Source of the DNA: Gammaproteobacteria bacterium | GTDB taxonomy: Bacteria; Pseudomonadota; Gammaproteobacteria; SZUA-152 | Assembly (NCBI GenBank): GCA_030613605.1 | Contig: JAUWLO010000039.1 | Span: 1 to 12,431 of the forward strand | Length of the DNA stretch: 12,431 nt | Direction: 5' to 3' | Shown here: positions 4,783-12,356 of the stretch, one piece after another | Numbering within the stretch: the first letter of the stretch is position 1 | Layout: every line of letters starts with the position of its first letter | Notes under the pieces: generated by a model | What the model was told of the DNA's origin: nothing | The model's database searches: none | The model's input: the letters and a program-made list of their open reading frames with translations, nothing else | Program-made: the position numbers and the translations under genes

Positions 4783-7443
4783 ATGGATAATAATCCCACC
4801 ACGGCAGTGAGTCGAAAACTCGGTATTATCCTCATTAGTCTGTATTTGATTTCTGGTGCTGCCAGTCTGGGGTACGAAATACTCTGGGCGCGGATGCTGT
4901 CCTTGCAGTTTGGCGTTAGTATTTTTGGTGTTGTGGCGACAGTGACTGCTTACATGGCAGGCCTGGGTGTTGGTAGTCTGCTGGGCGCTTATTGGAGTCA
5001 AACAACAAAACACCCCTTACGATTATTTGCCATTCTTGAGCTAGGAGTAGCGGCCGCAGCTTTGGCTATTCCCAGCTTATTCCAGATGATGGATGCGCAA
5101 TTTTCGCTACTGGCTTCTAGCACCGGTTTAACTGGTTGGCTGGTGTTGCAAATTACGGTCGTTACTTTTGTGCTGATGATTCCGGCATTGGCAATGGGGG
5201 CCGGCTTTCCCCTTATCCTGGCAGCAGTGCAAAATACTCGCGTTACCCTGGGTGGTATTTATGGGATTAATGCATTGGGTGGTGCGCTTGGTGCATTGTT
5301 GCCACTGTGGTTGCTGCCTAATCTTGGTTGGCTATTTTCGTTACGCGCAATCGCTCTGTTAGGTGTTGTGGTCGGGGGTATTGCTTTGTGGCTTTCTTGG
5401 CGGAGTGAGTCATCTCGTGCTATTTCAGAAATCAGGGATATGCACCCCGCCATTGAACGACCACACTGGAAGTGGTTGTTGGCTTATGCCGGCATAGGTG
5501 CTGGTGCATTAATGCTGGAGATTGGCTGGACTCGCCTGTTTGGCATGGTCATGTTACGTACCGAATACGTACTGGCCATCATTCTGGCAGTATTCCTGTT
5601 AGGTATAGGATTTGGCAGTATGCTGGCCAGGTATCTGGTTAAGGACTTCTGGCTTACCTTGCTTCCTGTTCTCGCGAGCAGTTTTGCAATCGCAAGTTTA
5701 TATTGGGTTCCTGAATTGTCAGCCTGGGTTGAAGCGACGCACTTTAACTCGCTATCGTCATCCTTGTTACTGCAAGCTTGTGCCATTGCGTCGATAACAT
5801 TGCCTGTTACCTTAATCCTTGGGATTTGGTTACCGTTGTTTGCCGCCAGATTGGGTAATCGTTATCAAAATGGGGTTTGGTTGTACGGCGCTAATTCTCT
5901 GGGTGCTGCAGCTGGAACTTTACTGGCGGGCTTTGTGTTAATCCCTGTTGTGGGTACACCCTTAACCATCATTCTTGGTGCCATGTTGTTACTCATTCTG
6001 GGTTTATGGTGGTCAAACTCACGTCCAGCCTGGGTTATGGTGTTGGTATTGGGGTTTGTGGCTATTCCTGTGAGTGAGATGGCAACCGTACCTGAGCTGT
6101 TACCAAAGGCCTACGGAAATTCACGGAATTTGTTTTTACATGAAGATGCGATTTCGATCACACATGTAATAGAAAAACCTAATGGTCAGCGGCAACTATT
6201 GGCAGATTTGAAGCGTATGGATGCTTCATCTGATCCAACCGCAATCGTTGTGCAAAAAAATCAGGCCAGGTTGCCTCTGTTATTACATGCGGAACCTAAA
6301 AAAGTATTGTTTCTGGGTTTGGGAACAGGAATAACTGCGGCAGGTTCACTGCCGTATCCTGGTCTTAAACGAACGGCTGTCGAATTATCGTCGGGTGCAA
6401 TTATTGCGGCTCGTGATTTATTTCGGGAAGTGAACAATAATGTTATGGATAGCATGCATATTGTTCGCGATGATGCGCGACATTTTTTGATGAGCGATAC
6501 TGGGTTTTATGACGTTATTATTGGCGATTTATTTCACCCGGATCTTGTCGGGCGTAGTGCCCTATTATCACGACAACAATTTAGACGTGCACAAACTCGT
6601 TTAGCCGATGATGGAGTATTTGTGCAATGGCTGGCATTAAACCAGTTTGATGTTGCCAGTCTAAAAATTGTATTGCAGACGTTTAGAGAAGTTTTTCCTG
6701 ATGCGGTGATGTTTGTGGATGCATTTCGTTTGGCCATGGTTGGCAAAAAAGAACATGGGAAAAATGGAAGTGGTATCAGCAGTGAGCATGTCATTCATAA
6801 CCTGAATAGAATGTCGGTTACTGATGCTGGTAGCGCCACTGGCGGAGAAGGACCATGGACCTGGTTAGGTCGCTATTGGGGTGTCATTCCAGATTTGCAC
6901 TCAAAGACACAGGACGAATGGGCACCGGTGATTGAATATCAGCTGCCAGGAGCGCGATATAATGGCGATTTGGATATATCGCGAATTTTGTCCTGGTTGT
7001 TATCGATCCGGCCACAACTGGAACTGGCTGCAGAAGAATTACAGGTAACAAAAAAAGATTATCCAAGATTTGAAGGTGCTTATGCGGGTACCGAGCTGGC
7101 CCACCGTAGCTGGTTGGCATTGCTGCAGGGCAGGGTTGCCGAAGGCCAACGATTGTTGCCGTTGGCGTACCAGGCCAACCCAAATGATCGCTGGATTGGC
7201 TTCGCCCTTGCTGATGGTGTGTTGGCGGATCGTGCTGCTGCTAAGGCCCGTGGGCTGGATGAACGCCAATTGCTGGAGTCGGTATTGCGTATTCGCCCGG
7301 ACCACACGGAAGCCTTACGCGGGCTCTGGCACCTTGCCGAAGGTGCTGGTGAGATGTCACAGGCAAAACTATATCGCGGTCGATTGGAAGCTCTGAGCCC
7401 GTTAGATTCAGAATTTCGTGTGGCGCGAAAAGAGATTCACTAA
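4783..7443 (+). CDS. Fused multi-TM transporter-like / spermidine synthase-like protein with helical-repeat tail
   Basis: 886 aa. Residues about 12-430 are highly hydrophobic, with roughly a dozen TM helices. The opening segment, ISGAASLGYEILWARMLSLQ, is typical of fused MFS/spermidine synthase proteins. Residues about 450-680 form a Rossmann methyltransferase-like polyamine synthase domain with LFLGLGTG (509-516, nucleotide-binding loop), AVELSSG (532-538, acidic E534), RDDARHF (562-568) and DVIIGDLFHP (577-586). Residues about 740-886 are helical and look TPR-like (alternating AL/RG pairs, ANPNDRW, RIRPDHTEAL). No Shine-Dalgarno sequence is obvious before ATG 4783, but the family N-terminus matches well. 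Whether it makes a polyamine-like aminopropyl transfer is unknown; family members are often inferred only by homology. Its position between respiratory genes and CcoG suggests a maturation or membrane-sensing role, which is inference. Confidence 0.88.
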   Translation: MDNNPTTAVSRKLGIILISLYLISGAASLGYEILWARMLSLQFGVSIFGVVATVTAYMAGLGVGSLLGAYWSQTTKHPLRLFAILELGVAAAALAIPSLFQMMDAQFSLLASSTGLTGWLVLQITVVTFVLMIPALAMGAGFPLILAAVQNTRVTLGGIYGINALGGALGALLPLWLLPNLGWLFSLRAIALLGVVVGGIALWLSWRSESSRAISEIRDMHPAIERPHWKWLLAYAGIGAGALMLEIGWTRLFGMVMLRTEYVLAIILAVFLLGIGFGSMLARYLVKDFWLTLLPVLASSFAIASLYWVPELSAWVEATHFNSLSSSLLLQACAIASITLPVTLILGIWLPLFAARLGNRYQNGVWLYGANSLGAAAGTLLAGFVLIPVVGTPLTIILGAMLLLILGLWWSNSRPAWVMVLVLGFVAIPVSEMATVPELLPKAYGNSRNLFLHEDAISITHVIEKPNGQRQLLADLKRMDASSDPTAIVVQKNQARLPLLLHAEPKKVLFLGLGTGITAAGSLPYPGLKRTAVELSSGAIIAARDLFREVNNNVMDSMHIVRDDARHFLMSDTGFYDVIIGDLFHPDLVGRSALLSRQQFRRAQTRLADDGVFVQWLALNQFDVASLKIVLQTFREVFPDAVMFVDAFRLAMVGKKEHGKNGSGISSEHVIHNLNRMSVTDAGSATGGEGPWTWLGRYWGVIPDLHSKTQDEWAPVIEYQLPGARYNGDLDISRILSWLLSIRPQLELAAEELQVTKKDYPRFEGAYAGTELAHRSWLALLQGRVAEGQRLLPLAYQANPNDRWIGFALADGVLADRAAAKARGLDERQLLESVLRIRPDHTEALRGLWHLAEGAGEMSQAKLYRGRLEALSPLDSEFRVARKEIH

Positions 7444-7469
7444 GCGATAAAAACCATCTGTTTCAATAA

Positions 7470-7485
7470 GGTAATACAGTTTACC
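7470..7485. repeat. Short inverted repeat GGTAA-N6-TTACC upstream of ccoG
   Basis: Five-bp arms separated by TACAGT in the 80-base gap before ccoG. It lies just upstream of a weak promoter-like pair, GTGAAA (7489-7494), 17 bp, TAAAAT (7512-7517). If that promoter is used, the transcript would begin almost at the ATG. No terminator is visible after the 4783 gene. Confidence 0.25.
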
Positions 7486-7523
7486 TGAGTGAAAAATTCG
7501 GCTCAAAATGGTAAAATCAGCGG

Positions 7524-8837
7524 ATGAGCAGTAACGATTCCCTGAGTAAAATTCCAATTTCCGTTGAAGTGCCAGTTTCCGGGATTCCCTTTCATACGCG
7601 TCGCCGTTTCACCCAGTCTTTATTTCTTTTTTTGCTGATTATTATTCCTGTTAGTGGCTTGTTGCGAATTGATCTCGTTGCGGGTGCTTTTGTTGTTCTG
7701 GATCGTCAGATATGGTGGTCCGATTTCTTTCTGGTGTTTGGACTTTGGATGTCGCTTGCCAGTGGTATGGTATTAATCTATTCAACGCTGGGAACTGCAT
7801 TTTGTGGTTGGGTCTGTCCGCAAAATATTCTTTCGGACCTGGCCAACAAGTGGACGTATAAATTGCTGGGTAAGCGTGCTGATGTCAGTATCGCGGGTGA
7901 AAAAATGAAAGTGGCCGCCAGCAAAAATCGCTGGACGAACTGGTTAATATTAAGTCTGCTTTTACTTGCAATGTCTTTGTTGATGGCGTTGATTCCACTG
8001 TTATATTTTTATCCTCCTGAAGTAATTTGGTCCTTTATAACTTTTAGAGATGATGAACGGCTGGCGAGTTCTCTTCACTATATTTACGCAATTTTTGTGT
8101 TGGTAGTGCTGGTTGATATAAGTTTTATCAAGCAGTACTGGTGCCGATTCATGTGCGTTTATAAAGTGTGGCAGCATGGTTTTAAAACCGCCAATACTTT
8201 ACGGCTTTCTTATGATGCATCGCGATCTGATAGCTGTGAAAAATGTAATTATTGCAGCACCGCATGTTCTTTGAATCTCGACCCCCGTAATACCGATATG
8301 TATGATACCTGTATTAACTGTGGTGACTGTATCGATGCCTGTAATCATCTGCAGGCTAAAAACAGTTTGCCGGGATTACTCAGCTTTACCCATGGCGCAA
8401 GCGGGCAGGGTCAACCAGGCTTTTTGAAACGAAATCTTGCTTCCATGTCAGAGCGTATGCGCTGGACTATCCCCTTTAGCGCGCTGGGAATTGGTATGTT
8501 TGTTTGGGGGTTGATAGATTATCAGTATTATCACCTGTCAGTTTATCGTGCCGATACAATGCATGCTACGGAGATTAGTGACTATCGGGTAGCGATTTCG
8601 AATAAGCTCTATCGTAATGCTGAAGTGTCAGTAAGTGTTGAAGGGTTGTCTGAGAATGATTATTTGCTTTCAGATAAAACAGCTCGTTTTGACACTGCCG
8701 GGCGAGTTGATTTGAATTTACATATTAAGCCTAATTTAAAAAAAGGGTTATACAGTTTTTTAGTGCACGTTGAATCTATGGATGGCTGGAAAGATGTGTA
8801 TCGGGTGCAACACTTCGTAGGAAAAGATCCCACATGA
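7524..8837 (+). CDS. ccoG: Cytochrome c oxidase accessory protein CcoG (FixG/RdxA), polyferredoxin
   Basis: 437 aa, close to the usual CcoG length. Several TM helices (about 32-50, 68-90, 140-162, 184-202, 318-330) frame a cytoplasmic iron-sulfur region. Motifs: CGWVCPQ (94-100), CRFMC (207-211), and two classical 4Fe-4S sets, C238-C241-C244-C248 and C263-C266-C269-C273. The C-terminal about 100 residues form the extra-membrane beta domain typical of the family (YRNAEVSVSVEGL onward). CcoG is the cupric reductase used in copper delivery to CuB during cbb3 oxidase assembly. The ATG lacks a clear Shine-Dalgarno sequence. Its stop overlaps the next start (ATGA), so it forms a three-gene operon with the 8834 and 9402 genes. 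Confidence 0.95.
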   Translation: MSSNDSLSKIPISVEVPVSGIPFHTRRRFTQSLFLFLLIIIPVSGLLRIDLVAGAFVVLDRQIWWSDFFLVFGLWMSLASGMVLIYSTLGTAFCGWVCPQNILSDLANKWTYKLLGKRADVSIAGEKMKVAASKNRWTNWLILSLLLLAMSLLMALIPLLYFYPPEVIWSFITFRDDERLASSLHYIYAIFVLVVLVDISFIKQYWCRFMCVYKVWQHGFKTANTLRLSYDASRSDSCEKCNYCSTACSLNLDPRNTDMYDTCINCGDCIDACNHLQAKNSLPGLLSFTHGASGQGQPGFLKRNLASMSERMRWTIPFSALGIGMFVWGLIDYQYYHLSVYRADTMHATEISDYRVAISNKLYRNAEVSVSVEGLSENDYLLSDKTARFDTAGRVDLNLHIKPNLKKGLYSFLVHVESMDGWKDVYRVQHFVGKDPT

Positions 8838-9385
8838 CAAACAAGCTGGAAAATAATATGAAAGAAGAAGAGGACGTGAAACCTGTTGGTGAAGTACCTA
8901 TTGATGAAAAAAACCAGGCAGAATGGGGCGATATGCCAAAAGATAACTTTGGCTATGCCTCTGATGAGGAACGACGTCAAAAACGTGGGCTCGAAGACTG
9001 GGAAATGGTGGAAAATATTCCTGATTCACAGGAGGCTGTGCCTCGCTGGTTCTTTGGCATCATCTTTGTGGTTTTATTGATGGCGATTGGCCTGAGTTTC
9101 CCTTTCTGGGGTGACAGGCCCGGTTACGAACGAGAATGGATTAACTGGGGATTTGGTGCAGCTATTTTATACCTTGCTGTGTTTGGTACCTTTGTTTACT
9201 TCATGGTTAATTTTTACGGTTCTAAAGTGGCTGGTCGTCTGGACTCTGATAAAAACAGGGAAAAAGAAAAGGACACCGATACTGGTACGGATGCGACGAG
9301 TAAAGGTGTTGAAGGTCAGGGATCAAACTCTGGTTCTACCTCTGATTCTACACCTGGTTCTAAAGATGAACCTTCACCCAGATAG
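8834..9385 (+). CDS. Two-TM protein with CcoP-like anchor and disordered tail, no haem motif
   Basis: 183 aa. ATG 8834 overlaps the ccoG stop (ATGA), with AGGAAAAG upstream; Met9 is an alternative start. A charged N-terminus leads to ENIPDSQEAVPRWFFG (about 60-75), which resembles the pre-TM segment of CcoP/FixP. TM1 (about 72-91) ends in FPFWGDRP (89-96), and TM2 is about 103-127. The last about 50 residues are Ser/Thr/Gly/Asp/Lys-rich and probably disordered. The FPxWGxRP motif at the end of TM1 is shared with the protein at 84-719, and neither has CxxCH. Position between ccoG and the FixH-like gene is where an assembly partner of a cbb3-type enzyme would be expected. Exact function unknown. 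Confidence 0.85.
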   Translation: MTNKLENNMKEEEDVKPVGEVPIDEKNQAEWGDMPKDNFGYASDEERRQKRGLEDWEMVENIPDSQEAVPRWFFGIIFVVLLMAIGLSFPFWGDRPGYEREWINWGFGAAILYLAVFGTFVYFMVNFYGSKVAGRLDSDKNREKEKDTDTGTDATSKGVEGQGSNSGSTSDSTPGSKDEPSPR

Positions 9386-9401
9386 ATTAACAGGGTATTC
9401 A

Positions 9402-9806
9402 ATGAAACGATTTGGCCTCCTGATGATGTTTTTGCTGACTGTGCCTGGTTGCGCAGATGAGAAGGCTGTGCGTTTAGGGCCGCAGCAGTGGCAGGATCTG
9501 GAATTTTTTGTGGAAACTCGCCCCAGTCCTGTTCGTGCAGGTATGAATGAGTTTATCGTGATTGCCAGTCGAGAAGTGTATAAGCCGGGTGTTGGACTAA
9601 TCGTGACTATTCGTGTGGATGAAAAAACTGAATGGCGACAGGCAATACAGGATGGATTTACCGGCGTCTATCGTCGTGCGGTTTTGGTTAGGAATCCTCA
9701 GGCAGATGTATTAACCGTGCACGTGCGGAGAGATAAAAAACACCGAAGCAAGGAAAAAGAGAATGAAATCACTCTTTATTTTCCCCTAAATCAAAAACGG
9801 AAGTGA
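9402..9806 (+). CDS. FixH/YtkA-like lipoprotein
   Basis: 134 aa from ATG 9402, 16 bases after the previous stop, preceded by CAGGG. The N-terminus MKRFGLLMMFLLTVPGC looks like a type II signal peptide with Cys17 as the lipidated residue (the Pro at -2 is unusual). The mature part is a single beta-sandwich-like domain: FVETRPSPVRAGMNEFIV, then KPGVGLIVTIRVD, then FTGVYRRAVLV. This alternation of 'xVRxGxNxFxV' and 'VTIRVD' resembles FixH/CcoH and YtkA-like domains found with cbb3 assembly genes. Canonical CcoH is anchored by a TM helix rather than a lipid, so this is a variant. The gene ends 24 bases before the convergent minus-strand gene. FixH assignment rests on fold pattern plus operon position after CcoG. 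Confidence 0.78.
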   Translation: MKRFGLLMMFLLTVPGCADEKAVRLGPQQWQDLEFFVETRPSPVRAGMNEFIVIASREVYKPGVGLIVTIRVDEKTEWRQAIQDGFTGVYRRAVLVRNPQADVLTVHVRRDKKHRSKEKENEITLYFPLNQKRK

Positions 9807-9830
9807 GTATCAGGAACGATAGAAAATCAA

Positions 9831-10346
9831 TTAAGTTCTTTCTGAAATCTTTTTGGTAAGACGCTGGTTCGTTTTAAAACGACGCAATAATAACATCCTC
9901 TCGCCGCCGCGATCTTCACAACAACGTGGGCAGGTGAGATGGCTCAGGTAAATTTCTTTGGGCATACGTCCAGTATCCAGTAATGTCTCCTGCTGCTCTC
10001 TGACACTTTTGCGCATGGTACCAATCCCGCCTTTATGCAGAAATGCGTGGACGACTAAATCAGCCTGTAGGTTTTTGAAATGACGCGATGGGGACACGTT
10101 GCCTTCCAGTAATCGTATTAGCTGACCACGAAAAATACCAGTACGTGTCAGGGCAAATCCGGGCCAGCGTTCATGAAGTTCGAGTTGATCAATTTCACGC
10201 TGTTGCAGTTGCCGGTAAGTTTCGTACGCAAGGGGCATGTGCAGGAATGTCGTGATGGGCAAAACATGGGCCATATGGTGGCTCAGGTCAATTTCCTGTC
10301 CATGCCAGTCAGGATATTCACCGGGACATCCGCATTCCAGCATCAT
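9831..10346 (-). CDS. Unknown protein with CxC and CxxCC motifs, coupled to the CcoN-like half protein
   Basis: 171 aa. ATG at 10346 overlaps the upstream stop (ATGA), so it is translationally coupled to the 195-aa gene; the second ATG (10343) lies within that overlap. Cys are paired at the N-terminus (ECGCPG, C5 and C7) and near the C-terminus (LTCPRCCEDRGG, about 138-149). Histidines cluster in DWHGQEIDLSHHMAH (residues 13-27). The rest is soluble and mixed alpha, with a very basic end (LLLRRFKTNQRLTKK). The Cys/His distribution suits zinc, iron-sulfur or haem binding, but no known motif is satisfied. I do not recognise the family. The partner gene suggests a role in haem-copper enzyme biogenesis or in NO/O2 handling, which is inference. 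Confidence 0.75.
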   Translation of the reverse strand: MMLECGCPGEYPDWHGQEIDLSHHMAHVLPITTFLHMPLAYETYRQLQQREIDQLELHERWPGFALTRTGIFRGQLIRLLEGNVSPSRHFKNLQADLVVHAFLHKGGIGTMRKSVREQQETLLDTGRMPKEIYLSHLTCPRCCEDRGGERMLLLRRFKTNQRLTKKISERT

Positions 10347-10930
10347 GTTGTTTGATTGGATGCTTTGCTGGGTGTTTGCTTCCGAATTTTGCGGACAGTC
10401 ATAAAAATATTAGCGAAATAAACCCAGAAGCCTATGCCCATGATGGTTGATACAGTGCCAATGGTAGGTCCGTAGAAGCGATGAATATTATCAACCAGAT
10501 TAGGGTCTTCCAGCAGAGCGCGTCCCTCCAGAATACCAAAGGTCATCAGCGTACTGTAAAAACCGGCAATGCCTAACGAGGTCCACCAGAAAGTGTGTTC
10601 CACCAGTCGTTTGGAGTAAATCGATACACCGCCCATTTTGGGAAGCAGGTAATAGGAAGCTCCCATGACAAAAATGACCACGCCACCGACAACATTAATA
10701 TGAGCATGGGCCAGAGGGTCAATCAGGTGCCCGGGGCCACCGTAGGGACTGCCGATGGAGTCCAGCCAGGCGCGGACTGGGCGCATGATCTGTAATACGC
10801 CGTGTACCGTGCCAATAAAAAAACAAACGGATGACACCACGAGAAATTTTACCAGATTTCGGTTTTTGGCATGATCGTCAGCGGTGCTGGCATTTTCGAT
10901 GCTTGTACTGGGTTCAGGATTTGTTTGCAT
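10343..10930 (-). CDS. Half-length CcoN/NorB-like membrane protein (C-terminal half only)
   Basis: 195 aa, about five TM helices. It reads like the C-terminal half of CcoN/NorB. GTVHGVLQIMRPV (41-53) sits where CcoN has TFEGPMMSIRAV. DPLAHAHINVVGG (71-83) matches the TWxIGHVHSG region, whose two histidines in CcoN bind haem b3 and haem b; H75 and H77 keep the H-x-H pattern. SYYLLPKMGG (92-101) and IYSKRLVEHTFWW (104-116) match YYLVPRLWG and LYSLRLVEWHFWL. The CuB-site histidines of full CcoN are not included. Short stand-alone haem-copper subunit I-like proteins exist, usually annotated 'cytochrome c oxidase' without proven function. The start ATG has no clear Shine-Dalgarno sequence. It is the first gene of a two-gene minus-strand operon. 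Confidence 0.88.
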   Translation of the reverse strand: MQTNPEPSTSIENASTADDHAKNRNLVKFLVVSSVCFFIGTVHGVLQIMRPVRAWLDSIGSPYGGPGHLIDPLAHAHINVVGGVVIFVMGASYYLLPKMGGVSIYSKRLVEHTFWWTSLGIAGFYSTLMTFGILEGRALLEDPNLVDNIHRFYGPTIGTVSTIMGIGFWVYFANIFMTVRKIRKQTPSKASNQTT

Positions 10931-11044
10931 GATTGACGACTGTGATTTTATTGCGGACTAATGGTACGCGAGTTAATGGAAATTACTTGAGTGTGTCTTA
11001 ATGAGTGGCTATTTTTTTATCGCCAGTGGTTTGGATACTTTGTT

Positions 11045-11077
11045 GTTTAAATGCATAGTTTAAAGACGTGGTTTAAA
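11045..11077. repeat. Three GTTTAAA direct repeats at exact 13-bp spacing
   Basis: GTTTAAA occurs at 11045-11051, 11058-11064 and 11071-11077, each 13 bp from the next, in the 264-base gap (10931-11194) upstream of the CcoN-like minus-strand gene. It lies between that gene and the terminator of the 33-aa gene. Regular spacing of an AT-rich near-palindrome suggests a cooperative regulator site. No other gene is supported in this gap. Confidence 0.5.
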
Positions 11078-11089
11078 TATGACATGAAT

Positions 11090-11119
11090 AAAAAAGCCCG
11101 GGACAAACCGGGCTTCTTT
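11090..11119 (-). terminator. Rho-independent terminator of the 33-aa minus-strand gene
   Basis: A GC-rich stem AGCCCGG / CCGGGCT (11095-11101 with 11108-11114) closes a GACAAA loop. The A-run at 11090-11095 becomes a T-run after the hairpin on the minus strand, giving a good terminator 76 bases past the 33-aa stop. Confidence 0.85.
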
Positions 11120-11194
11120 ATTCACGTGCGACTTGTTCTCGTACGAGCAGTCGAGCCTGGCGGCCCTGTTATTTTTACTTATAGTTATAGACTG

Positions 11195-11296
11195 CTATTT
11201 GCCGCGTGTTTCAATTACCTTGATACCCATAGTACCGAGCATGAAGGTTGAAACAATAATGAATAAAAATACTGTAATTGGAACAATAATAGCCAT
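11195..11296 (-). CDS. 33-aa single-TM protein with its own transcription unit
   Basis: ATG 11294-11296 to TAG 11195-11197 on the minus strand. The sequence begins MAIIVPITVFLFIIVSTFML and continues with a short positively charged end (GIKVIETRGK): one TM helix, N-out/C-in by charge. A strong Shine-Dalgarno AGGGGAGA lies 4-11 bases before the ATG. A hairpin and a candidate promoter lie upstream, and a terminator follows. Such signals around a 33-codon frame make it a real gene rather than a chance ORF. The size matches small subunits and regulators of membrane enzymes (KdpF, CydX and CcoM are of this size), but I see no sequence match and do not assign it. Confidence 0.72.
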   Translation of the reverse strand: MAIIVPITVFLFIIVSTFMLGTMGIKVIETRGK

Positions 11297-11313
11297 GATA
11301 TCTCCCCTAAAAC

Positions 11314-11334
11314 TCCCTCTCGATAATGGAGGGA
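11314..11334 (-). other. 5'-leader inverted repeat of the 33-aa gene
   Basis: TCCCTC / GAGGGA (6-bp arms, 9-base loop) in the leader, 17 bases upstream of the ATG. It could form a stem-loop just ahead of the Shine-Dalgarno sequence and influence translation or stability. Confidence 0.35.
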
Positions 11335-11353
11335 TGTGTAATTATTGGCAAGA

Positions 11354-11382
11354 ATTCTACCCAATTGATGGGTGCCGCGCAA
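11354..11382 (-). promoter_or_regulatory. Candidate sigma-70 promoter for the 33-aa gene
   Basis: On the minus strand: TTGCGC (11377-11382), 17-bp spacer, TAGAAT (11354-11359, 5 of 6 matches to the -10 consensus). The inverted repeat ACCCA-N5-TGGGT (11359-11373) lies inside the spacer and could be an operator. The start point would give a leader of about 50 bases. Confidence 0.4.
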
Positions 11383-11479
11383 GCATTCAAAATGCCTGAA
11401 AAACCCTGCAAATTACTCAGTAAATAGTGTTGAATCAGAACCTTACAATGGACGTCCCAGGTAAGGGTGTAAGTCAAAC

Positions 11480-12356
<877 letters not shown>

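Noticed and set aside
5484..5786. Minus-strand frames inside the 4783-7443 gene
   Set aside because: They are antisense to conserved TM and synthase motifs, lack a Shine-Dalgarno sequence and have implausible composition.
9111..9401. N-terminal extension of the FixH-like frame
   Set aside because: This upstream part overlaps the end of the 8834 gene in another frame and has no signal peptide-like sequence. ATG 9402 gives a clear lipoprotein signal.
9807..9830. Bidirectional terminator between the convergent genes
   Set aside because: The 24-base gap has no GC-rich hairpin or T-run on either strand.
11383..11395. Hairpin GCATT-CAA-AATGC as a ferredoxin terminator
   Set aside because: The stem is only 5 bp and no T-run follows on the minus strand.
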